The translations under genes and the position numbers were made by a program. DNA of 64,000 nucleotides from contig CAMHNO010000003.1 in the NCBI GenBank assembly GCA_946186575.1, positions 62,001 through 126,000 on the forward strand. The letters run 5' to 3'. The DNA comes from an uncultured Prevotellaceae bacterium. Its GTDB lineage: Bacteria > Bacteroidota > Bacteroidia > Bacteroidales > Muribaculaceae. Of the stretch, positions 50,580 through 59,240 are shown in pieces (within the stretch, counting starts at the first letter, position 1; every line of letters starts with the position of its first letter). The notes under the pieces were generated by a model that was not told the origin of the DNA, made no database searches, and saw only the letters and a program-made list of their open reading frames with translations.

Positions 50580-51908
50580 TCATTGTGATGCTCGACGATA
50601 AAGGAAAATAGCAATAATGGTGTAAACGATATTAGGAATCCACATTGCCAGGCGCGGCGAGGTGTAGCCGCTGATGGCAAAAGTCTGTGTGACTGTCATG
50701 AACAGTATATACGAAAAACTGAGCGTCAGGCCTATGCCGATGTTAATTCCCATGCCTCCACGCACCTTGCGCGACGAGAGCGACAGACCTATCACAGTCA
50801 AGATAAAGGCAGCTGCTGTCATCGCATAGCGCTTCTCATACTCAAGCTCAAACTGCTGCAGGTTGGCAACACCACGAGCCTTCTGCTTGTTGATATAATT
50901 GCTAAGCTGCGGCGAGGTGAGCATCTCCTGATCGTTCTTGGCAATGAGGAAGTCGCGTGGCTCAATGTTTAGTGTTGTGTCGAGCCGTCGCCCCTTGGTG
51001 TAGGTCTCTTTCAGGCTATTAAAATTTCTGATACCATATTCATTGAGCTGCCAGCGACCCAATGAGTCGTAGCGCACATCTTGAGCTGTGATGCGCGACA
51101 CCAGTTTGTTCCCTTTGAATTCCTCCATCGTAAAGCGGTAACCGCGCTTGGTGGTATTGTCATAGCGCGACAAGTAGGCCATCACACCAGGCCGCACTTG
51201 CAGCTGAATATTGTCGCCATAGTCCACACGCTTGTTCTTCACCCACCGGTTGGTATATTCTATTCGCTTCACGTTAGCTGGCGGAATCACATAGAGTGCC
51301 AGCACCAGCGTCAGTGCTGCAATTATTGTCGCACTCACCAAGTAAGGCACCATCAAGCGTTTGAAGCTGATGCCACTCGAGAGCATGGCGATAATCTCGC
51401 TGTGGTCGGCAAGTTTTGATGTGAAGAAAATCACCGAGATGAACACAAACAGAGGTGCGAACTGGTTGCCAAAGTAGGGCAAGAAGTTGAGGAAATACTT
51501 GAACACTGTCTCCTTCAGGGGAGCGGTGAGCATAGCATCGAGTTTCTCGTTGATGTCAAACATTACAACGATTGCCAGCAGCAGCAAGATGGCAAAAAAG
51601 AATGTTCCCAGGAATTTCTTGATGATGTAAAGGTCGAACTGCTTTATCCATGGTTTCTTCACTTTTCCTTCCTCGGGTAACTTCTTTTTCTGGGCAGGAG
51701 CGCTCACAGGTGTCGAATCCTGGGCCGGGGCCTCGTTTAGCTCAGGCTGTTCCTGAAGATTCTGGGCCTTTATCTTAGGTATTTCGAGTTGGGTGAAATC
51801 ATAGTCGGAGCGCACAGCCTGCGTGCTCTCCCCCATGAGTTGCCACTGCTTGTCACTATTTTGCAGCAGCGAGTCACTGCCCTTCTTGAACCTCCTGGTA
51901 ATTCCCAT
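50580..51908 (-). CDS. LptF/LptG family permease for lipopolysaccharide transport
   Basis: A 442-residue inner membrane protein of the YjgP/YjgQ family, which with LptB2C extracts LPS. The canonical start of the family, FDLYIIKKFLGTFFFAILLL, begins only at about residue 91. It is preceded by an unusual 85-90 residue soluble extension rich in Glu, Gln, Pro, and Lys (e.g. EQPELNEAPAQDSTPVSAPA). TM segments at about 95-117, 135-160, 375-435. No Met exists close to the canonical start, so the extension seems real. Starts 3 bp after tgt. Confidence 0.88.
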   Translation of the reverse strand: MGITRRFKKGSDSLLQNSDKQWQLMGESTQAVRSDYDFTQLEIPKIKAQNLQEQPELNEAPAQDSTPVSAPAQKKKLPEEGKVKKPWIKQFDLYIIKKFLGTFFFAILLLLAIVVMFDINEKLDAMLTAPLKETVFKYFLNFLPYFGNQFAPLFVFISVIFFTSKLADHSEIIAMLSSGISFKRLMVPYLVSATIIAALTLVLALYVIPPANVKRIEYTNRWVKNKRVDYGDNIQLQVRPGVMAYLSRYDNTTKRGYRFTMEEFKGNKLVSRITAQDVRYDSLGRWQLNEYGIRNFNSLKETYTKGRRLDTTLNIEPRDFLIAKNDQEMLTSPQLSNYINKQKARGVANLQQFELEYEKRYAMTAAAFILTVIGLSLSSRKVRGGMGINIGIGLTLSFSYILFMTVTQTFAISGYTSPRLAMWIPNIVYTIIAIFLYRRASQ

Positions 51909-51911
51909 TTC

Positions 51912-53042
51912 TCACAGTCGCCGTGTCACACGTTCCACCATCTCAGTTTTCCACTTCTTGAAGTCGCCTGCAACAATATGGTTACGGGCCTCGGTCACGA
52001 GCCACAGATAGAAGGCCAGATTGTGGATGCTGGCAATCTGCATGGCAAGCAGTTCTTGGGCTATGAACAGGTGCCGCACGTATGCTTTGCTGTAGATGCG
52101 GTCCACAGCCGAGGCTCCATCTTCTTGCAGCGGTGAGAAATCGTCGGCCCACTTCTTGTTGCGCATGTTCATAATGCCATGCTGTGTGAAGAGCATGCCG
52201 TTGCGGCCGTTGCGGGTGGGCATCACGCAGTCCATCATGTCCACGCCTCGGTCAATGGCCTCGAGTATGTTGGCAGGAGTGCCCACACCCATTAGGTAGC
52301 GCGGCCGGTCCTCTGGTAGAATCTCGTTGACAACCTCAATCATGTCGTACATCACCTCCACTGGCTCGCCCACGGCCAGGCCGCCTATGGCATTGCCCTC
52401 GGCTCCCAGGTCGGCCACATGCTTGGCAGCGTCGCGGCGCAAGTCCTCGTAGGTGCAGCCTTGCACAATGGGGAAAAAGGCCTGGCTGTGACCGTAACGT
52501 GGCGAGGTTGCGTTAAAGTGCTTCCAGCCGCGCTCGAGCCATCGCTGCGTCAGGCGCAGCGACTTCTCGCTGTAGCCATAGTCGCTTGTGCCTGGGGGAC
52601 ACTCGTCGAGCGCCATCATAATGTCGCTGCCAATGCTGCGCTGCACGTCCACCACCTTCTCTGGAGTGAACAAGTGTTTCGAGCCATCGATATGGCTGCG
52701 AAACGTCACACCTTCCTCGCGCAGCTTGCGGTTCTCGCTGAGCGAGAACACCTGAAAGCCGCCGCTGTCGGTCAAGATTGGCCCATCCCAACTGTTGAAC
52801 TTATGCAGACCACCGGCACGTTCAATTATATCCATACCAGGTCTCAAATACAGATGATATGTGTTGCCCAAGATTATCTGAGCCTTGATGTCGTGCTTGA
52901 GCTCACTCATGTGCACAGCCTTAACGCTACCCACCGTGCCCACTGGCATGAATATGGGTGTCATCACCTGGCCATGGCTTGTGCTTATCACGCCTGCACG
53001 GGCCTTGGAGTCGCCATTTGTAGCTGCTACCTTGAAGTCCAT
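51912..53042 (-). CDS. tgt: Queuine tRNA-ribosyltransferase
   Basis: A 376-residue enzyme exchanging guanine 34 for a queuosine precursor in tRNAs with GUN anticodons. Signatures: GVISTSHGQVMTPIFMPVGT at the N-terminus, LTDSGGFQVFSL (about 90-101, catalytic Asp), IVQGCTYEDLR, and GLAVGEP with the catalytic Asp in MDCVMPTRNGRNG. The zinc site near the C-terminus is degenerate or hard to see: CxCxxC-type residues that usually follow this position are replaced (MNMRNKKWADDF), so zinc binding may be altered. Promoter at 53065-53072. Confidence 0.92.
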   Translation of the reverse strand: MDFKVAATNGDSKARAGVISTSHGQVMTPIFMPVGTVGSVKAVHMSELKHDIKAQIILGNTYHLYLRPGMDIIERAGGLHKFNSWDGPILTDSGGFQVFSLSENRKLREEGVTFRSHIDGSKHLFTPEKVVDVQRSIGSDIMMALDECPPGTSDYGYSEKSLRLTQRWLERGWKHFNATSPRYGHSQAFFPIVQGCTYEDLRRDAAKHVADLGAEGNAIGGLAVGEPVEVMYDMIEVVNEILPEDRPRYLMGVGTPANILEAIDRGVDMMDCVMPTRNGRNGMLFTQHGIMNMRNKKWADDFSPLQEDGASAVDRIYSKAYVRHLFIAQELLAMQIASIHNLAFYLWLVTEARNHIVAGDFKKWKTEMVERVTRRL

Positions 53043-53064
53043 AATCCTAATAATTTTTAGTTCG

Positions 53065-53072
53065 CAAAATTA
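53065..53072 (-). promoter_or_regulatory. -7 promoter element of the tgt-lpt-GT unit
   Basis: Minus strand reads TAATTTTG, a full TAnnTTTG match, 23 nt before the ATG at 53042. Confidence 0.6.
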
Positions 53073-53264
53073 CAACTTCTGCGACTAACGGCAAAATTAC
53101 GGCAAATTATTTAACAAATTATGAGGGTTGAGGGGCAGCGGGACGGCAGATAAGCGAGAAAAACTTTGCGGTAGCAGAGCAATCTCAGTCCGTTGCGATC
53201 AAAATAAAAAAATAAAACCAAGTTTTTATTTTGTATTTCTCTCGAGTTTGAGCCAATTTTTATG

Positions 53265-53272
53265 TAACTTTG
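53265..53272 (+). promoter_or_regulatory. -7 promoter element of lpxB
   Basis: TAACTTTG, a full TAnnTTTG match followed by CA, 29 nt before the ATG at 53302. Confidence 0.65.
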
Positions 53273-53301
53273 CATTTTTGAAAAAAGCATATCATTGAGC
53301 A

Positions 53302-54447
53302 ATGAAATACTTTATCATAGCAGGCGAGGCATCGGGCGACATTCATGGCAGCGCACTTATCGAGGCGCTGAAAGAGCATGACGGGGATGCCGAAGTAGAA
53401 TTCCTGGGCGGCGACATGATGGCTCGCAGTGCTGGACATGAACCACTGATACACTACCGTGACATGGCGTTCATGGGCTTTATCGAGGTGATAAAGCACC
53501 TGGGCAGCATCATGAGTTTCATGAAGCAAGCCAAGCAATCAATCAAGCTCAAGCGCCCCGATGCTCTAATCCTTATCGACTACCCTTCGTTCAACCTGAA
53601 GATGGCAAAGTGGGCCAAAGATCAAGGCCTGCCTGTGTTCTACTTCATCTCGCCAAAGGTGTGGGCATGGAAAGAGTGGCGAGTGAGAGACATAAAGCGC
53701 TACGTGGACCGCATGTTCTCGATCCTACCTTTCGAATCCGAATTCTACCGCCGCCACCACTACGAGGTGGAATATGTGGGCAACCCCACGGTTAAGGAGA
53801 TTGGCACTGCATTGCAGCACATGCGCAGCGACAACGACTTCCGCGCTGCCTGCGACCTGCACCCTACCAAGCCCATAATCGCCTTGCTGCCAGGATCCCG
53901 CCTCAAGGAGATACGCGACAACCTGCCCACCATGGTGGCAGCCGCGAGCCTGCATCACAGTTGTCAACCCGTGATTGCTGGAGCGCCCAGCATCGGCGAT
54001 GAGGCCTACGCTCATGCAATAGAAGGCAAGAGAATACCAGTACTGCGTGAGGTCACATTTGAGTTGGTGCATCACTCCAGGGTCGCACTCGTGACTTCGG
54101 GCACCGCCACATTAGAGACTGCCCTGCTGGGCACGCCACAAGTGGCTTGTTACCGCATGAACGGCAGCAAACTGGTGTACTGGTTCTACAGCAAGCTCAT
54201 CAAGGGCAAGTATGTGACGCTGCCCAACCTGATTGCCGACTCGCCCATTATCCCTGAACTGCTGTTGCACCACTGCAGTGTGGAGAGCGTTGACGACCAC
54301 TTGACCCAGCTGCTGGGCGAGGGCAAAGAGCGCAATGCCATGCTCAAGGGATATGAGCAAGTGGCACAAATCCTAACCAACAAAGATTGCGCCCAAACCA
54401 CTGCAAGTAGAATAATTAATCAACTAACAGATGAACGACAGGCATAA
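53302..54447 (+). CDS. lpxB: Lipid-A-disaccharide synthase
   Basis: A 381-residue peripheral membrane glycosyltransferase (GT19) joining UDP-diacylglucosamine and lipid X in lipid A synthesis. Visible: IAGEASGDIHGSALIEAL at the N-terminus, FMGFIEVIKHL, LIDYPSFNLKMAKWAK, FYFISPKVWAWKEWRV (about 113-128), ALLPGSRLKEI (about 193) and SGTATLETALLGTPQVACYR (about 271-290). Normal length. The stop overlaps the next gene's start by 17 bp, indicating coupling. Confidence 0.95.
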   Translation: MKYFIIAGEASGDIHGSALIEALKEHDGDAEVEFLGGDMMARSAGHEPLIHYRDMAFMGFIEVIKHLGSIMSFMKQAKQSIKLKRPDALILIDYPSFNLKMAKWAKDQGLPVFYFISPKVWAWKEWRVRDIKRYVDRMFSILPFESEFYRRHHYEVEYVGNPTVKEIGTALQHMRSDNDFRAACDLHPTKPIIALLPGSRLKEIRDNLPTMVAAASLHHSCQPVIAGAPSIGDEAYAHAIEGKRIPVLREVTFELVHHSRVALVTSGTATLETALLGTPQVACYRMNGSKLVYWFYSKLIKGKYVTLPNLIADSPIIPELLLHHCSVESVDDHLTQLLGEGKERNAMLKGYEQVAQILTNKDCAQTTASRIINQLTDERQA

Positions 54448-55543
54448 CATAATAAGAGAATTTCTTGAACGGGAGATTGTGCCACGCTACGACGCTTTTG
54501 ATGCCGCTCACAGGCGTGAACATGTGCACCATGTGATGCACGAGAGCCAGCAGCTTGCACAGCACTACCCCACCACCAATCGCGACATGCTGCTCGTGGC
54601 AGCCGCCTATCACGACCTGGGCCTGGAGGTGAGCCGCAAGGTGCACCATATAGAGAGCGCACGCATCATTCGTGCCGACGAGCGCTTGCTGCAATGGTTC
54701 ACGCCACAAGAGATTGAGACTATTGCTCAAGCTGCCGAGGATCACCGCGCATCGAGCGACCATGAGCCACGCAGCATCTATGGCCGGCTTATTGCCGAGG
54801 CCGACCGCCAAATCGACACCGACACCATAGTGCGACGCACAATTCAGTTCTCGTTCAAGCACTATCCTGGACTTGACCGCGAGGGAAACTATGAGCGCTT
54901 TGTCGAGCACATGAAAGAGAAATATGCCGAAGGAGGCTACCTGAAGCTATGGATTCCTGAGAGCGACAACGCACGCCGCCTCGCCGAGTTCAGGTCGATG
55001 CTTATAGACCCCGTAACTACACGAGAGAAATTTGACGAAATATATGACAAACTAATCAAGCAAAACAATAATATGATGACTTCCATTTTAAAACCAGGCA
55101 TCCCTGTGGCGCTGTGCAGCGACCATGCCGGCTATGCCACCAAGCAGGCAGTTATCAACTACCTGAAAGAGAACAACATTCAGTATAAAGACTACGGTAC
55201 CTATAGCGAGGAAAGCTGCGACTACCCCGACTTTGCTCACCCCTGCGCTCTGGCAGTGGAGAGTGGTGAGTGCTATCCAGGCATTGCCATGTGTGGCAGC
55301 GGCGAGGGCATTAACATCACACTCAACAAGCACCAGGGCATACGCTCGGCTTTGTGCTGGAACACAGAGGTGGCTCGCCTGGCCCGCCAACACAACGATG
55401 CTAATGTGCTTGCCATGCCAGGCCGCTTTGTGAGCAACGATGAAGCTCTTGAGATGGTAAAGACGTTCCTCAGCACTCCATTCGAGGGCGGCCGACACCA
55501 GCGCCGCATCGATAAGATTCCGGTTAGGAGTAGCTATGAATGA
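54431..55543 (+). CDS. Fusion of an HD-domain phosphohydrolase with RpiB-type ribose-5-phosphate isomerase
   Basis: A 370-residue continuous frame. Residues about 1-205 are an HD domain (HRREHVHHVMHESQQLA with H27-H31, YHDLG with H61-D62, EDHRASSDHEPRSIYGRLI). Residues about 222-362 are RpiB/LacAB: CSDHAGYATKQA (SDHAG), MCGSGEGINITLNK (C288 matches the RpiB catalytic Cys), HNDANVLAMPGRFV. A Met pair at 215-216 (55073) could also start a separate RpiB but lies in the same frame with no stop between. It overlaps lpxB by 17 bp. Fusion of a phosphohydrolase to this isomerase suggests channelling of a phosphosugar or nucleotide-derived pentose; the function is inferred only. Confidence 0.82.
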   Translation: MNDRHNIIREFLEREIVPRYDAFDAAHRREHVHHVMHESQQLAQHYPTTNRDMLLVAAAYHDLGLEVSRKVHHIESARIIRADERLLQWFTPQEIETIAQAAEDHRASSDHEPRSIYGRLIAEADRQIDTDTIVRRTIQFSFKHYPGLDREGNYERFVEHMKEKYAEGGYLKLWIPESDNARRLAEFRSMLIDPVTTREKFDEIYDKLIKQNNNMMTSILKPGIPVALCSDHAGYATKQAVINYLKENNIQYKDYGTYSEESCDYPDFAHPCALAVESGECYPGIAMCGSGEGINITLNKHQGIRSALCWNTEVARLARQHNDANVLAMPGRFVSNDEALEMVKTFLSTPFEGGRHQRRIDKIPVRSSYE

Positions 55544-55637
55544 CGATGAACAACTATGAATGACGATGAACAACTATGAATGACTATGAATGACTATGAA
55601 TGGCTATGAATAGCTATGAATGGCTATGAATGGCTAT
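55534..55637. repeat. 10-nt tandem repeat (about 10 copies) spanning the end of the HD-RpiB gene
   Basis: Ten decamers of CTATGAATGA type (variants CGATGAACAA, CTATGAATGG, CTATGAATAG) followed by CTAT. The first unit contains the last codons and stop TGA of the fusion gene. A 10-nt unit is not a multiple of three and is prone to slippage. Confidence 0.85.
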
Positions 55638-55663
55638 TTTAGTGAGAATTAGGTGTGCATTAA

Positions 55664-56539
55664 TCAAATGCTGCCGATGATGATAAGAGTCATGCCTGCG
55701 ATGAGGATAATCTGGTCGATTACCTTTAGTCGCAGGTTCTTTTCTTTCAGAACTATTGCACCATAAAAAAATGCCACCAGCGAACTGCCACGACGAATCA
55801 TCGATGCTATCGACACGAGCGACTCGGGATAAGACAGACTGTAGAAATAGGTCATGTCGGCAACAATGATTAGGATGGAAATGACAATGATGTTGCGTGT
55901 CCAGCGAAAGCGGTCAGGGCTGCGCTTACTCTTGTGGGCAAATGCCAGCACAATAATCATAATAATGGTTTGATACAGCGGATACCATGCCTCAATTGCC
56001 AGCGGGGTGTAGCCGTGGCTCAGCAGCCACTTGTCGTAGAGGCCGCTTATTGCCCACAGCACAACCGAGACAATGCCAAGCATGATGAGAGTGCTCAAGC
56101 CTTTCTCAACCCGCTCGCGACGACCAATAAAACCAACCCACAGCAGCGACACAAAGCCTAAGATGATACCTGCCCACTGCACTGAATTTGGGCTCTCGCC
56201 ATAGATGGCGATAGCTCCCAGCAGCACCAAGATGGGTCGCGTGGCATTGATTGAACCGCTGATGCTCAATGGCAAGTACTTGATGGAAATAAATCCCATC
56301 AGCCAAGATGCCGTAACTATTAACGATTTAAAAAAAATGAGGAAATGGCCCTTAAACGAGAGAACACAATGCTCATGGCCAACAAGCGACATCACAGTGA
56401 GTGGCGATACCAGCAGTGCGCACAGCGACACGTTCAAGAACAATACAACGTAAACGTTGTTGCGTTCTAGCGAAAGTTTCTTGAAAACATCAAAGAAACC
56501 TAAGCTAATCGATGATATCACAGCCAGCAAAATCCACAT
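55664..56539 (-). CDS. EamA/DMT-family transporter
   Basis: A 291-residue inner membrane protein with ten hydrophobic segments in two EamA halves (GSINATRPILVLLGAIAIYG in the first, SIASMIRRGSSLVAFFYGAI in the second). Drug/metabolite exporters of this family vary in substrate; none can be named. The frame opens at 56689, but the promoter box at 56560-56567 sits inside it and MWILLAVISSISLG at 56539 is the family start. Confidence 0.87.
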   Translation of the reverse strand: MWILLAVISSISLGFFDVFKKLSLERNNVYVVLFLNVSLCALLVSPLTVMSLVGHEHCVLSFKGHFLIFFKSLIVTASWLMGFISIKYLPLSISGSINATRPILVLLGAIAIYGESPNSVQWAGIILGFVSLLWVGFIGRRERVEKGLSTLIMLGIVSVVLWAISGLYDKWLLSHGYTPLAIEAWYPLYQTIIMIIVLAFAHKSKRSPDRFRWTRNIIVISILIIVADMTYFYSLSYPESLVSIASMIRRGSSLVAFFYGAIVLKEKNLRLKVIDQIILIAGMTLIIIGSI

Positions 56540-56559
56540 GATGCCATTTTTTGAGGGTG

Positions 56560-56567
56560 CAAAGGTA
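56560..56567 (-). promoter_or_regulatory. -7 promoter element of the EamA transporter gene
   Basis: Minus strand reads TACCTTTG, a full TAnnTTTG match followed by CA, 21 nt before the ATG at 56539. Confidence 0.65.
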
Positions 56568-56612
56568 CAAAAAAATTTGAACATGCACAACACTCCCTCA
56601 AAGGCCATTATT

Positions 56613-56717
56613 TTAATTAAGTAGGAAGTAGAAGTTTTAAGTTTTAAGTAGGAAGTAGGAAGTAGAAAGTAGGAAGTGGTACTTAACACTTAACACTTAA
56701 AACTTACTACTAATTAA
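56613..56717. repeat. Low-complexity 105-bp imperfect inverted repeat
   Basis: Units AAGTAGGA/AGTAGAAGT and AAGTTTTAAG on the left are mirrored by ACTTAACACTTAACACTTAA and CTTACTACTAATTAA on the right, so the whole can form a long hairpin. It stands between the EamA and PQQ genes, both on the minus strand, and could limit read-through. Confidence 0.55.
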
Positions 56718-56731
56718 GCCTTTTAATGTCT

Positions 56732-58318
56732 TTACTCAACGTGGAAACGATAGATGTTTCCGTCGCGAGCACCCACAACGAGCGTGTTATTGATCACCAC
56801 TGGCGACGACTCGAAATTGCTCGACATTACCTGGTCAAAGAGCATATCGCCAGTCTTGCCATTGAACATGTAGAGATGGCCGTTAGAGTTACCTATCACA
56901 ATGAACAACTCTTTCTTCTCGTTATAGAACCCAACAGGCGATGACCAGGCAAAGAAGTCTAAAGGCTTGCGATAAAGCACCTGCCCGGTCTTCTTGTCGA
57001 ATGCCAAGAATTCAGAAGTTTTTTTGCCATCAAGCTGATTGAAAGAAGCAAAAATCATGTCCTTGCAATTTCCATCACCCAACAATGGCGTGCAGTATAG
57101 GCCACCATCGAAGTGTGCGTTACGAATATTGACCTTCTCGCTGGGGCATGACCACTCCCACACCTTTGAACCATTCAAACCATTAAGCTTGACAAAATGA
57201 GTGCGCTTGTCGGGGCCGCTCTGCAAGTCCACCTCACAACCACAATAGAGATAAGGTATGCCATTCTCCACCTCTACAACGATTGAGCCATCAATATCAT
57301 CGTGATTGTCGTAATGCCACACAGGCTTCATGTTATTAAGATTGATGCACAACACATCGCCATGGTTATCGCCAATGAAACCGTAGTTCTTGTAGATGGC
57401 AATGCTCGACTCTATTCCGGCGCCATGGTCGCCCTTAATCACATAACGCAATGCACTGTGCATTTTAAGCTTGCCGTTGCCCAGTCGCTCATATTTATAG
57501 ACTGTGCCGTTCTCTCCGCACCAGAACATGAACTGACCTGCGATAATCGGCGATGAGTCATAAGTGTTCCAGTTGCGTTTAGCCTTTGGGTCGCGGCCCC
57601 ACATGTACACCTGCTTGTGACTGTCCAGATCAATGGCAAGGTGTCCGATAGGCTCATGGTCAGGATAACCCTGACCCACATAGAGGCTGCCATTCATCGC
57701 CGGATCGAGGCCCATCGAGCCCTTGAGAGGGTTCATCACATCGATGGGCTGACGGCTGAACTGACCAGTTGCATAGTCGATGAAATAAACTTTTCCACAC
57801 AGCGAGCCAACCATGATTTCCTCGTTGTTCAAGTGCTGGGTAACACCCGGCGAGGTCTTACGATAGTGAGCCAACTGCTCATTGGTCCACTTGGCATAGA
57901 CCGGTTGTCCCGACCAGCCAGTGCCACCACCCCACTTGCCTCGAGCATCGGTCTTAGTGGCCCAGTCTTGAACTATACGGCTGGGTGTGCCTTTCACCTT
58001 GCCGCTGTACTTGCGAGCGTCGCGGCGATGCCCACCACGAAAAGTGAGGATGCCGGGCACGCTGTCATAGGGGTCGAGCAAGCTGGTGAGTTGTCCGCTG
58101 GTGGCTGAATCGAGCAGCTCAACCTCATATTCCACATCGGCTGCCGACTCAAACACAGTGTCGGGGAGCATTATCTGTGCCTCTTTAGCTTGTTTAATAC
58201 TATCTGAGTCGACCGAGCTTTTGCCAGTGGTCAGCCCCTTGCATGAAATGAACGAAATAGACAGCACCATTATCACTGCCACGCATGCTATGCTGCAGTA
58301 TTGCTTTTTTAATAACAT
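56732..58318 (-). CDS. PQQ-like beta-propeller lipoprotein
   Basis: A 528-residue protein. MLLKKQYCSIACVAVIMVLS and then SFISCKG give a lipoprotein signal with Cys at about 26. The rest is a beta propeller with repeated blades of about 40-60 residues, each with GxVYxxD-type strands (GKVYFIDYATGQFSR, GTVYKYERLGNGKL, GNIYRFHVE at the end) like BamB or PQQ dehydrogenase propellers. Enzymatic residues of dehydrogenases are not obvious. Role unknown, perhaps a surface or periplasmic scaffold. The frame opens at 58378 before the promoter; start at 58318 fits. Confidence 0.8.
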   Translation of the reverse strand: MLLKKQYCSIACVAVIMVLSISFISCKGLTTGKSSVDSDSIKQAKEAQIMLPDTVFESAADVEYEVELLDSATSGQLTSLLDPYDSVPGILTFRGGHRRDARKYSGKVKGTPSRIVQDWATKTDARGKWGGGTGWSGQPVYAKWTNEQLAHYRKTSPGVTQHLNNEEIMVGSLCGKVYFIDYATGQFSRQPIDVMNPLKGSMGLDPAMNGSLYVGQGYPDHEPIGHLAIDLDSHKQVYMWGRDPKAKRNWNTYDSSPIIAGQFMFWCGENGTVYKYERLGNGKLKMHSALRYVIKGDHGAGIESSIAIYKNYGFIGDNHGDVLCINLNNMKPVWHYDNHDDIDGSIVVEVENGIPYLYCGCEVDLQSGPDKRTHFVKLNGLNGSKVWEWSCPSEKVNIRNAHFDGGLYCTPLLGDGNCKDMIFASFNQLDGKKTSEFLAFDKKTGQVLYRKPLDFFAWSSPVGFYNEKKELFIVIGNSNGHLYMFNGKTGDMLFDQVMSSNFESSPVVINNTLVVGARDGNIYRFHVE

Positions 58319-58344
58319 ATTGATGAGTTTTGTAATAATCGCCA

Positions 58345-58352
58345 CAAAGTTA
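58345..58352 (-). promoter_or_regulatory. -7 promoter element of the propeller lipoprotein gene
   Basis: Minus strand reads TAACTTTG, a full TAnnTTTG match, 27 nt before the ATG at 58318. Confidence 0.6.
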
Positions 58353-58546
58353 TAAGTAAATTCGCAAATAACGAGCAATTTCGCTCAAAAAAAAACAGAC
58401 TCATCTAATGTTTCAAAAAAAATTACTATCTTTACACGACATTACTTTTCGCGCTTCTTAGTTAAGCACTGTACTTTATGCATATAACGTTTTAAGTCGT
58501 CAAATAATTAAGTAACAATCAACTATTAATCAAATCTCTATCAATT

Positions 58547-59125
58547 ATGTATCAACTCATTAACCTTCCTTTCAAAGAGAGTCAACTGGAGCCAGCAATT
58601 AGTGCCGAGACCATTGCTTTGCATCACGGTAAACATCTGGCAACCTATGTAAACAACCTAAACAACCTGCTGCCTGGCAGCGACTTTGAGAACATGACAC
58701 TCGAGGAGATTGTTGCCAAGGCATCGGGCGCAATCTTCAACAATGCAGGACAAATTCTGAACCACAACCTCTACTTCGAGCAGTTGCAGGCTCCCAGCAC
58801 TGGCAACATGCCTGAGGGCAGGATCGCCGAGGCAATCAACGAGCAGTTTGGCTCATTTGCTGAGTTCAAAGAAAAATTCACTGCCGCTGCAGTATCGCTG
58901 TTCGGTTCGGGATGGGCGTGGCTTGCAAGCGACAACGATGGCAAGCTGCACATCACTCAAGAAGCTAATGCCGGCAACCCTGTGACCAAGGGACTTAAAC
59001 CATTGTTGACCATCGACGTGTGGGAGCACGCTTATTATGTTGATTACCGTAACCGCCGTCCTGCCTACGTCGACGCAATATGGCAGTTGCTCAACTGGCA
59101 GGTAATAGACACTCGTTACAAGTAA
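58547..59125 (+). CDS. sodB: Superoxide dismutase, Fe-type or cambialistic
   Basis: A 192-residue cytosolic Fe/Mn superoxide dismutase. Metal ligands by alignment: H26 (LHHGKHLATYV), H73 (NHNLYFEQL), D157 and H161 (DVWEHAYYVDYRN). Gln69 (NNAGQI), the outer-sphere residue that marks Fe-SOD, is present, and GSGWAWL (120-126) is conserved, so Fe or Fe/Mn use is likely, as in other Bacteroidales. A TATCTTTA about 110 nt upstream (one mismatch) may be its promoter. No operon partner. Confidence 0.95.
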   Translation: MYQLINLPFKESQLEPAISAETIALHHGKHLATYVNNLNNLLPGSDFENMTLEEIVAKASGAIFNNAGQILNHNLYFEQLQAPSTGNMPEGRIAEAINEQFGSFAEFKEKFTAAAVSLFGSGWAWLASDNDGKLHITQEANAGNPVTKGLKPLLTIDVWEHAYYVDYRNRRPAYVDAIWQLLNWQVIDTRYK

Positions 59126-59205
59126 AACAGTTCAAATGTGACTTTTTCAGTAAAAAGTATAAAATTCTCAGCAATTGATATAATCTTCAGTATCATTTAA
59201 TCTTG

Positions 59206-59213
59206 TAATTTTG
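59206..59213 (+). promoter_or_regulatory. -7 promoter element of the CMD-cupin gene
   Basis: TAATTTTG followed by CA, a full TAnnTTTG match, 27 nt before the ATG at 59241. Confidence 0.6.
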
Positions 59214-59240
59214 CATCAAAATGATTAAATACTTCAACTC

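Noticed and set aside
55534-55637. Possible CRISPR or coding repeat
   Set aside because: The unit is 10 nt with no spacer, and all frames contain stops; it is a minisatellite.
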